Shown in pieces: positions 55,764 through 64,000 of a DNA stretch of 64,000 nt. The first letter of the stretch is position 1. Each line of letters opens with the position of its first letter. The stretch comes from Flammula alnicola. Lineage: Eukaryota > Basidiomycota > Agaricomycetes > Agaricales > Strophariaceae. The position numbers and the translations under genes were made by a program. The DNA lies in NCBI GenBank assembly GCA_015499995.1, contig JADNRV010000036.1:62001-126000 (forward strand), in the 5' to 3' direction. The notes under the pieces are model-generated. The model saw only the letters and a program-made list of their open reading frames with translations, made no database searches and was not told the origin of the DNA.

Positions 55764-55949
55764 ATTAAATGACGTGTAACGTAGATTAAAGACTCAAAAT
55801 GAGATTTTTCCGGTGTGAAAGCTTGCTGAGCGATGCAATGAGATAGAGCGAGTCTTGCTGTCGAAGTGAGGAACTTAGAGCTGCAAGACAGCTTTCTCTC
55901 CTCGTCACATAGACGTTATTCTGTCGTCACGCTCGTTACTCACTCAGAC

Positions 55950-56075
55950 TTAGAATGGCTAGACCTGTAAAGCGGGACTTGCCGGCTCTTGTCGCGCGCT
56001 ATGATCGAGAATGAATTGTTCCGACATGTCCGACGCTCCTTTTTAAGGCAAAGACCTCGAAAAGGAAGGTACGAT
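55950..56075 (+). repeat. Internal inverted repeat of DIRS-like element, left arm
   Basis: GGCTCTTGTCGCGCGCTATG at about 55984 and TTAAGGCAAAGACCTCGAAA at about 56043 recur in reverse complement at 59137-59246 with moderate divergence between. It lies in the 5' leader before gag. Confidence 0.7.
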
Positions 56076-59000
56076 TCGTCGAGAGTGAACTCGCATCTCG
56101 CGTTCGCGTTGTCCGTTTTCATTCCCTACCTTCACATGTAGTCCTTTCTTTCAATTTTATGCTACAGAATATGGTCCAACTCTCGAGGGATGGCTTCAAT
56201 ATCTTCATACTCACGGAATTTGAGATAATGAGAATGGTGAACCGTGAACGAAGGACGGATTCCTGACAGGAAAACACACAGAAGATGACGTTGAACAGTC
56301 AAACATTGGCAACAGATTTCTCATGATATAGTTACAGTGGAAAGGAGTCTCCAGAAGGCGTCCAATCTGCCCCATCCACTACATTGTTGGCTGCCCTAGT
56401 CCGACTCCATCACATACATCAGCAAACCCGGGGGACGCGGCAGAGTGCTGCCGAGCACTATATAGTGCCATAGTCTCATAGCATAGGGTACCGAATCTGT
56501 AGTTTTACATAGCGTTCTCACGTTTATATATAGACGGGGCTGGGCACTATGGCGTGCTATGGATTGCTATGTAGCATCACGTCATCTCTTCACAGCAGTA
56601 TGCTGGGCTTCCTCTGCAGGGCCTTTTGCACTCAATCATAGCATATTAGACTTGCAGTTCTCTAAATGATAGCTAACAGTGTAGTAATATATTTGAACTA
56701 CCGAATACATATTTAAATACTAGCCTGCATAGTCAACGCGGCAGCCGTGGGGTTAGTACATCAGTCGAGACCACCAGCGCACTCATTATTGCGGCACCAC
56801 TGAGCAACACCGATACGGGTGCGTTCGTGCGGTGTTGGTGTGTTGTTCTGGCTTCGGTGGCCGTTTAGGTGCAGATGGGCTGTGCCAGTGGTCGGTTGAG
56901 TGTCGAGCGTCACACATTAGCGCAGAAGAGAAAGGGCAAGGAAATTGCCTCAAGCCCTGCCTGCTGCTGAAAACGGGGGTTGGGGGTTAGCTACATCATA
57001 CAAAGTGGGTTCCCATGTACCTGGTGGCTCTCCCCTCGTCACCGGGCCCTATCGCGTCACCGCTGCACTGTTTTGGGGATGTTGGGGGTGTTGTCATGCT
57101 GTTTCGGTAGCTGGAGGGGCAGTTTTTGCATGAAAAGTGGATATTGGGGGTTAGCAGCAATGTAGGGGGTGGGTTGCCACTTACCCGGTGGTCTTCTTCC
57201 TCTTCTCGTGCCCCTCCGCTCGGGGTACTCGACTCAGACAAGCCCCTGGCGTGAGCCAATGTCTGTGCGACAGGTTTGCATTGCCAGCGTGCTTTTGCGC
57301 AGTCGCGGTAAGACCGAGGTTGATATTTGCGGGACGGAGTTGTTGCGCCGTCGTCAAACGTGGGACAGGAGGCAGGGCAGGCACGAACGCAGTAGGCGGT
57401 GGAGCGAGTGGGCCTGGCATCGGCGTCGCAAGGACCTGGTGAACTGGCTGACGAGGTCTACACACAATCCATTGTCAGTAATGCTATAGCGAGGAATAAA
57501 ACTGGGAACGGGTTTGGGGTCACTGCATTCGGTGGCCGTGTGGCTTGCCGGTGACCCGCAGTAGCGACGACAAGCCACCGTCATTTGTCGTGCATTTCTG
57601 GGGTTCCTCGTGGCTTTCGTAGGGGCGACATGGTGGGCTGGGGCCGAGGTCCACGTCCACAGTGATGGGAGGGGTTCAGCAATGGGTTGTTCAACCAGCT
57701 GCGAGAGGCAGAGGCCTTCGTCTCAAGCCACGGGCACGAGATGCAGCTTGGACGGAGGTGGTCAGCAGCCAGTCGGATATGATACGGCGTTGCCGGCAGA
57801 GACTGGCGAGAGTTTGGGTTGTCAGTGTGCGAGGAGGTGATGAGAGAGACAACGTACATTGGCTGACATGCACTGGGCGTGTGGTGGCTAATTCAGTTCT
57901 CCGGTTGATCGAAGGTGGGCGGTGCTAATTTGCGGGTCACTGGCTAGGCATACGAACAAGCTGGGGGATGCAGGCCTAACCTCAGCTCTCCACGTCGTCA
58001 GGCTTCGACGTTCTTGACACCATCTCCAGGACCATTAATGAACCTTATGCACACCAATTCTCATCCTTCTTCGTCTGTCTATGCCTCAAAACCTATCCTA
58101 TGGTCGATAACAACAGCGCAAGGTCTTCGAGGGCGAGGAGGAGAGGAGAACACGTACCATGTACCGAGAGATATGGTTGCATGGCAGGAATCTGGGGTTA
58201 AATGGGGCGTCAGCAGGAACTGAGGCGATGAGTACGAGCCTTAGTCGTACCTTTGCCATGCAATGGCGCGGTGACGGGTGGTATTTGCCTGACAGGAGAA
58301 GCAACGATGTTGATCTTCACTGAGACGTTATTGGGTGTTAACCAAGGTGTAAGGGGGATGGCGACAGACAGGGTAGAGTACAACGGAGGATGAGGTGAAT
58401 GGCACTCTAGGATGTTGTGGAAGTTGGTGGGCAACTTTGACGGTGGACTGGTGCATGGTGGGAGATTCAGAGAAGGAAAGATTGAATTTCGTTTCAGTCC
58501 ACAAATTTCTATTTGCGGACATCAACATCTCACGTGATAGGACATGAGCATATGCGCGTTGCATGAATTTGTTTACTTGGCGAGAGCCTCTTATTATAAT
58601 GCTCTGTAGTCGATCTTACGATACTGGAAACGACTGTATAGATATTTGAGTAAGGGGCATAGCATGCTAAAGTGCTACGTAGCGCCCTGTCATTGCTATG
58701 GCACTATGGGATACTATGGCCGCAAAAGGAACACTATGACAGGCTATGGGAAAAATCAAGGTTTGCTGATGTACCCAAAATCCAGCATATTCAACGGTGT
58801 CTGCGGAGTCGGCATTCCATATGCAATTGATGTCGAACCTGGACCCGGTAGAGGAGCAGTGTTGGATATGCTGAGGTCCCATTCGGAAAGACGTGTCTTC
58901 TGGATGTTCGAGCTCTGGAAAGTTGATTCGCGTTGTGATCTTCTCAGCAGCTTGTCTTCGGCCAAAGTTCCTGGCAAAGCAAAGCTCATTGTCGTCGAGG

Positions 59001-59136
59001 TCGCCACTGGCACAGTTTATTGTTGGCTTGAGGAGAGTTTGACACGGAAAGGGAGGTATCAGATAAAGCAGAAGTGAGTGTAGATGAGGGAAGCAAGCAA
59101 GCAAGGACGACCGCCGTCGACGCGCTCTGCCAAAAC
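56076..59136. other. ~3 kb insert between inverted arms, unresolved content
   Basis: Both ends of the stretch (56430-56620 and 58640-58760) carry many copies of short CACTATGG/GCTATGG motifs, partly in opposite orientation, as in subterminal repeats of DNA transposons. Inside, the minus strand has protein-like pieces: CRRYCGSPASHTATEC (a CCHC-like knuckle, near 57560), a Pro-rich piece (57181-57465) and IPLTPWLTPNNVSVKINIVA (near 58340), with possible introns. I cannot name a family or prove one gene. A locally repeated GGGGGTTAG / GTGGGTT motif lies near 56980-57175. Confidence 0.4.
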
Positions 59137-59246
59137 GTACCTTCCTTTTCGAGGTCTTTGCCTTAAAAAGGGCGGTCGGTGATGTCCGAAAGCCCACTTT
59201 CGATCATAGCGCGCGACAAGAGCCGGGAAGTCCCGGTTTTCCAGTC
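59137..59246 (-). repeat. Internal inverted repeat of DIRS-like element, right arm
   Basis: Reverse-complement partner of 55950-56075: CGTACCTTCCTTTTCGAGGT, then TTGCCTTAAAAAGG, then CATAGCGCGCGACAAGAGCC. It lies directly inside the right terminal repeat. Confidence 0.7.
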
Positions 59247-59381
59247 CTTATATCGAGGGTTTTCTCATATAAGGCTGGTCACGAGTCTACTTGTCACCCA
59301 TCAGTCACAAAGTTGCTGCAGCGGGAAAGCGTGATATCCGTTTTTTATACCTACACAAAGCTGTACAAACAGACCTCTGAG

Positions 59382-59451
59382 AATGATTGACTCTACGTTT
59401 TTATGCAAGACCCTGTATCTTGGGGTCTATCGATAATTAATTAGCTGTAAC
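59382..59451. repeat. Right inverted terminal repeat of DIRS-like element
   Basis: GAATGATTGACTCTACGTTT, TTATGCAAGACCCTG and GGTCTATCGATAATTAATTA form the reverse complement of the left terminus. Compared with the left end, this copy has about 12 bp (GACCCCAAGATA-like) where the left carries the MITE. Weaker similarity extends inward to about 59250. Confidence 0.75.
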
Positions 59452-59722
59452 GTCCACAAAGTGGAGCGTTTGTTCAACGTTCAACTTTGACAGAACATTC
59501 TGATTTGAAGGAATTCATTGTTCTATGTGGACGTACTAGTACGTAGTACACAGCATTATTTAACAATAAGAATGACACGGATTTGCTCTCTTACCGAATC
59601 GTCCAGCCCCCTCTCCCAAAAACTTAACCAAGTGAGTCCAGTCATAACAGCAGAGTCGCACTGTATAAAATGCATGGATGATAATTTTCCAAGCAGCTCT
59701 TACTATCGATCGTACTCTGCCA

Positions 59723-61206
59723 ATGACTCGAACTTCGCCTCTGGCGCTCCTTGATTATCCAGTCGAAATATTGATGGAAATATTCGCAACATCAGGCGAG
59801 ACAGCTGTATCAACGTCTCTATGTCGTTCCATTTCCGAAATCGTGTACCGGATCCCCTCGTTATGGACCTCAATTCGCCTTGGGCCACAGCAATTTACAC
59901 CCGAGGGCTGCAACTTTCTTCAAATCCGTCTCGCACGCGCTCGAAATTTGCCGCTCTCCGTTAGCGTCCACTGGCATGCAGACGAGGGCGACTTCACCAA
60001 AGCTAAGATTCCTAAGAACGGTTTATGGGAGGTATTGGCTCAGCATCGGCTGCAATTCCGTAGCTTGGATATCGACACGGACACATCTACGCGAGCAGCT
60101 TTAATCTTGCGTCACCTTCTTACGCCAGTTGGCGCCAAATTTCCGCATTTACACAAGCTAGTCATTTGCACCGAACCAGCCCCGGTCGTGCCTTGCGGAC
60201 GCGTATTGTTAAATCAACGTCGAACATATGTCGACCCTGCGGAAATCCTCCAAGACGCAATTGCAAGCAATACATTCCCCTCATTGCACACGCTCGTACT
60301 TCCGCTCCCCGACTGTCTACCCGAGGACCTGCAAAAACCCCTTTCCCACCTCCAAACACTGGCTCTAGATGGAACTGGATTTTGGGCCGGCATTGGTTTG
60401 CATTTTTCGTGTACCATTCCTTTCCTTTGGCAGACCCCGCATATTAAAACGTTCTGGTTCAAAAGCCCAGAGCAGGAATCGGAGCCCGATCGATATACTG
60501 ATTTCACCAATCGTCTCCCAATACCTCTGACAGCCCTAACGTCCCTGGCCGTGACTGTTCCGGGGATCGGCCTTGATTTGCTGCACTTTCTCGACGTGCC
60601 TTCATTGGAAAACCTCCATCTCGATGGCTCTCGCGAAGAAGACGACGACGAAGACGGATGGATAGAGTCTTACTCACCGCTCGTAGCTACAGGGCTCGAG
60701 AAACTCGCCCGACATGCACCAAACTTGCGCCGTCTAGCGCTCACGGAAGCCCATCTTTCGCGAACGACCTGGGAGTGATTATTGGGAGTTCAGCCTGGTC
60801 GTTCACGAGGCCCTCCATTTCCCTTCCTTGAGAGCATCACGGTGCACAGGTTGGAAAATGAAAATCTTGCGCACCAGGTCGTTAACGCGCTCGATGACGA
60901 ATTACTGCGCTCCTACGCAAGAGGAGCCCAGATCCGTCTCAAACGATTCGCCGTCCTCGGATCGCATTTGAAGTTGGGGGGGGGGATGCAATAACGCAGA
61001 TGGCTGAGTGCATGCTCCGTATGGCTCCTACTGAAAGTTTTCAGCTCGAGCTCGACTCTGGGTGTTGAGGAGTTACAATGGACCATGTGCGCAATCTGAG
61101 ATTGCTCGGCGTCGAAGTAATCTATCATGGAGAGGAGATTCGGAGAGGGGAAAAGTGGTGGCTTTTAAAGACAGCGGTAGATGCGATAGATGGACATGCG
61201 TACTGA
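59723..61206 (+). pseudogene. F-box/LRR-type protein, disabled by nonsense and frameshift changes
   Basis: F-box proteins recruit substrates to SCF ubiquitin ligases; Agaricomycetes carry large families. The intact first 351 codons start MTRTSPLALLDYPVEILMEI with an F-box helix, EIVYRIPSLWTSIRLGPQQF, and LRR-like parts such as PSLHTLVLPLPDCLPEDL, IPLTALTSLAVTVPGIGLDL and LARHAPNLRRLALTEAHLS. At 60776 a TGA follows RTTWE, where a Trp codon is expected, and homologous sequence continues in the same frame: PPFPFLESITVHRLENENLA. After a G-run at about 60976-60985 the frame shifts to ITQMAECMLRMAPTESFQLE, meets another stop, then reads LRLLGVEVIYHGEEI and ends at 61206. The truncated 5' ORF could still be expressed. 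No introns are apparent. Confidence 0.65.
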
Positions 61207-61494
61207 TCGATGATCATCGTGTGGGGGCTGTGGCCTGTGAGCTTTGTTTTTCGTGTTCAACTTGAAGTTCAAGTTGTGTGCGTGGCGCCTAATCACGTGG
61301 GCCTTATCCAAAGTTTCGAGCAGCTCATGAGCCAAAGATATGTTCAAATGTATCGAGTAATTGATATTGAACGTTTTGAACCTCCAGCCAGGCCCAGTTA
61401 ACGTCCATCTGCGACCGGGCGCTCGCCCCAGCTTCGGTTTTTTAGTTTCGAAACTAAGATTGGGTAGAGCGTGTTGGGTGACGAGATCGATGTA
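61207..61494. other. Short spacer before the MITE
   Basis: Under 300 bp, with an imperfect TTCAACTTGAAGTTCAAGTT palindromic patch near 61257. Nothing else recognised. Confidence 0.4.
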
Positions 61495-61828
61495 CAGTCG
61501 AACCTCTCATAACCCATACCCCTCTGTGGACACCCCAGGCTATGGGTTATGAGGCCTTGAGGCCTTGAAGCTTGAGGGGTTATGGGCTTCGAGAGGTAGG
61601 CTAAAAATAGATTAGAAAAATCTTCGAAGAAATTATGGACAATGGAGAACAGATTCATGCTACTTATCGGTTTTGCCCGGCGGGGGTATGGGATATGGGA
61701 TATTGCGGACCTATGGGTTATGGTATGCAAATCCCCGCGAATCAAGTTGGTGGACAGATACAAGTTGGTGGACACATACAGCTATGGGATATAAGGGGTT
61801 ATGGGTTTTATTATGAGAGGTTCGACTG
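61495..61828. mobile_element. 334 bp pogo/Fot1-type MITE with TA target duplication
   Basis: The element starts CAGTCGAACCTCTCATAA and ends with the inverted TTATGAGAGGTTCGACTG, flanked by TA on both sides (61493-61494, 61829-61830). CAGTCGAACCTC-type ends with TA duplication are characteristic of the pogo/Tigger branch of Tc1/mariner. The interior has repeated GGTTATGGG/ATGGGATAT and GAGGCCTTGA motifs and no transposase, so it depends on an autonomous element elsewhere. Confidence 0.75.
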
Positions 61829-62310
61829 TACTAAGTATTGATAAATCGACTCGAAGTGCCGTCGCTCATTGCGCAGCGGGAGATATAGATATACATACCA
61901 TGATACGCATCGACATAGTGACGTCAACGTCGTGGACTCTACGGGCACAAGCAAATATGTGCGTACGAGGAACGGCCGCAAACAATGGGATGGAGGTGGC
62001 CGAGCGTACGTACGCGACTCCATACTGTGCGCTGCACGGCGTACCATAGGCCTGTGCAGATCTATTCTTGGAGCTCGAGGTGTCATGTTATCTGTGTCCC
62101 TTCTCCGCATAACCGCAAACAAGCTAAGTTGCCAAGTTGCGAGAACCGCCACGCCGTGACCATATGTATGGACGGTCTATATACACAGTTTCGTTCCTGA
62201 GCGCTGAGCATTGCTATGGTAGGCCGAGGGTAGTTTATCATTACTCACTGACGTGGTCCCCAATTGGAATCTCCCAGTTTAATTATAGGCCAAGTCGAAG
62301 ACGAGGTTAC
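61829..62310. other. Intergenic between MITE and dispersed repeat
   Basis: About 480 bp; short overlapping ORFs without motifs. No gene seen. Confidence 0.5.
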
Positions 62311-62521
62311 GTCGGGATTGGAGAGGCGATATTATTATTATTTATACCTATAGCCGGTCATGCGTCCGTGGTTCTGAGCGTTCTCAAAACGGGGTTCGAC
62401 GAGGACAGTTAGGACCCGGGCATGCGAGCCTATGAATGCCTGACAACGAACTTGAGGATAGGTAGGTAATTTGCCGTGGACGGACCGAGGATGGCGATGT
62501 GGATAAAAGCCGGCATTTGTG
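62311..62521 (+). repeat. Dispersed ~200 bp repeat, copy 2
   Basis: Same-orientation partner of 49636-49832. The copies lie about 12.7 kb apart and bracket the DIRS-like element, the F-box pseudogene and the pogo-type MITE. Confidence 0.7.
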
Positions 62522-63363
62522 TGCAGCATTTTCGAGCTTCGTCGGGGCGGGGGGAGATAATGACGAGACAAGAGGGATATTCTCCGGATCGTTCTATCTG
62601 GATGCCTGTCTGTATGTAATGCAGGTGTGTCATATATGCATGCGCGTCTCAATTAGCGAAAGCCGGATACGGATACGTAACGCGCCGAGTCGGTGAGCCC
62701 GGAATACAAGCGGAGCGGTGACGACGATGAGTCTTGCGCAGTCGAGGAGAGAGGTAGTCCGCAGAGTCTGAGATATGGCAGCTGGAAAGACCCGACGATT
62801 GACGAAATGATCCCCGTCAGAAAATCCAAAATGACAGCGGCATGAGTCGCTATGGCGCGATATGGATATAAAGCAGCGGAGCGTTGGGGTCTAAAGTTGA
62901 TCATGATGCGGGTATATATGATGATACCGGTGGGACTGGGAGAGACTTTTTTTTAAATTTGTGGGATGAGATTTTTGGGCGAGTGCTGTGGGATGGAAGG
63001 AAATCCAGAGTGCAGCTGGATAAGAGGTGCCCAGAAAAGGCACTCATTGGAAGATTGGAGGCAGAAACCAAAAAGGGAAGCGTCGGATATGAAAACAATG
63101 GAAAAGTTTAGCTAAGCCTGGGTACTTGGCAAGTGGCAGCTGCCGATCGCTCTTTCGACTCTTTCACTATGTGCTTTTGAACTTTTCTCTCTTGTATTAC
63201 TTTGTACACACCCACGTCTCGACACATACACCCCATCGAATTACTTGTAAATTGTGCCAACTCCCACTCCCGGCGATTCAGACACCGACGACACCGAGCG
63301 ACGACGTGACTCGGCGCAGAATTTAAATTTTTACGCCTCCACTTTCTTCCACCAGCAGCAGTC
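62522..63363. other. Intergenic, promoter side of last gene
   Basis: About 840 bp with no supported gene. The stretch 63150-63360 is pyrimidine-rich, as in fungal promoters and 5' UTRs. Confidence 0.45.
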
Positions 63364-63824
63364 ATGGCAGCGGTCGAACCTAGTCCCAACAGCCCCGCTC
63401 CCGTCCGTCCTCCCCCGCTTACAGTACGTTGTCCTCTATCTCTTCGAATGAACTATGTGTTGCCATTCCCACCTCTCCTTACTGCTCTGCAGCGAGTTTG
63501 TGTATCGAGCTAACCTTTCTTTTTCTCTAGCAATCAGATGCTATCACCAGCCTTCTCTCACTCAGCATCGCCGCAGCAGGCGCTTCCTCCCTCTCGAAGC
63601 CCAGTACCGGCACTGACCTGGGCTGCTCTGCTTAACTCTACCGCCACCGCAGCTATTATACCCACTTCGAGCAGTGTGAGTTCGACGACGACAACGGCTA
63701 CTACGATGACGACAGCGAGACGATAGGTGCCGACGATAGCGGTGCCGACGATTGCGGCGGCAGCGAATGGGAAGCACCACCGCCGGCTTGGGTCTACGGG
63801 CAAGACGAGGAGGAGACTCAGTGA
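63364..63824 (+). CDS. Hypothetical protein, uncertain structure at window end
   Basis: Exon 1 (63364-63423) reads MAAVEPSPNSPAPVRPPPLT. A GTACGT...CTCTAG intron of 107 nt leads to QSDAITSLLSLSIAAAGASS, which stays open to a TAA at 63633. The same frame continues beyond that stop with a strikingly acidic stretch, YYTHFEQCEFDDDNGYYDDD, ending WVYGQDEEETQ with TGA at 63822. A single stop between two protein-like parts suggests either an additional intron I could not place in frame or a nonsense change. I recognise no family. Confidence 0.3.
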
Positions 63825-64000
63825 TGCCCGCGAGGCGTCGACCAGGCCTATGTTCGTATCCTTTCTCCCTCTCTTCTCGTTCTCTGTTTGGTCTCTTCCG
63901 TCACCTGCCTTTCGTTTCGTGGGTTTCCCTCCCTGCACCTTGTTCAACTTTCCCGTCGTTGTCCGTGCTGCTGCTACTTGCTTCGCGTAATTTCTGTGCA

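Larger units (their letters stand above)
50181..59451 (-). mobile_element. DIRS-like tyrosine-recombinase retrotransposon with inverted terminal repeats
   Basis: The 9.27 kb element begins GTTACAGCTAATTAATTATC and ends with its inverted complement at 59451. Genes on the minus strand lie in the order gag (55763-54200), RT-RNase H (54471-52213) and tyrosine recombinase (52307-50884), each overlapping the next in another frame. This gene set plus inverted, not direct, termini marks the DIRS group; such elements integrate through the recombinase and usually leave no target duplication. I did not see the methyltransferase domain present in some DIRS elements. The ORFs have intact catalytic motifs, so the copy may be young. 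A MITE lies in the left terminus and a ~3 kb stretch in the 5' leader, so the original element was probably near 6 kb. Confidence 0.8.

Overview
The window looks like nuclear DNA of an agaricomycete (mushroom-forming basidiomycete) fungus. Protein genes are split by many 50-70 nt GT-AG introns. Several proteins belong to multi-pass membrane families that are expanded in Agaricomycetes. The housekeeping proteins (Dna2, Atg12, Dph3, glycyl-tRNA synthetase) are fungal in type. I saw no rRNA, tRNA or CRISPR. All gene models were assembled by eye from reading frames and splice signals.

Left part (1-31 kb): the 5' end of DNA2 runs off the left edge and is followed by a collapsed SAM-methyltransferase pseudogene. 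About 6 kb without recognisable genes comes next, then two tandem paralogous seven-helix membrane proteins (7.8-11.3 kb), ATG12, two uncharacterised minus-strand ORFs, DPH3, GRS1 and a bestrophin-like channel gene. At 30.07-30.63 kb lies a gene I regard as the most interesting item: a secreted precursor with eight Trp-ending peptide copies separated by dibasic Kex2 sites and followed by X-Ala trimming dipeptides. This is the architecture of alpha-factor-like Kex2-processed repeat peptides.

Middle part (33-50 kb): an EBP/EXPERA-like membrane protein with two micro-exons, a short element with GC-rich inverted ends, two paralogous membrane proteins on opposite strands that flank a pyridoxamine-phosphate-oxidase-fold protein and a serine carboxypeptidase, and two further tandem membrane-protein paralogues, one apparently decaying. 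In all, six multi-pass receptor-like proteins from three families lie in the window.

Right part (50-64 kb): a 9.3 kb tyrosine-recombinase (DIRS-like) retrotransposon with inverted terminal repeats and gag, RT-RNase H and recombinase genes on the minus strand. A 165 bp MITE sits inside one terminal repeat, and a roughly 3 kb inverted-repeat-bounded stretch lies in its 5' leader. To the right are a disabled F-box gene, a pogo-type MITE with TA target duplication, the second copy of a ~200 bp dispersed repeat, and an unfinished hypothetical gene.

The housekeeping genes cluster in the left half. The receptor-like, secreted and mobile material fills the rest, so the window passes from conserved chromosome arm into accessory, repeat-rich sequence.
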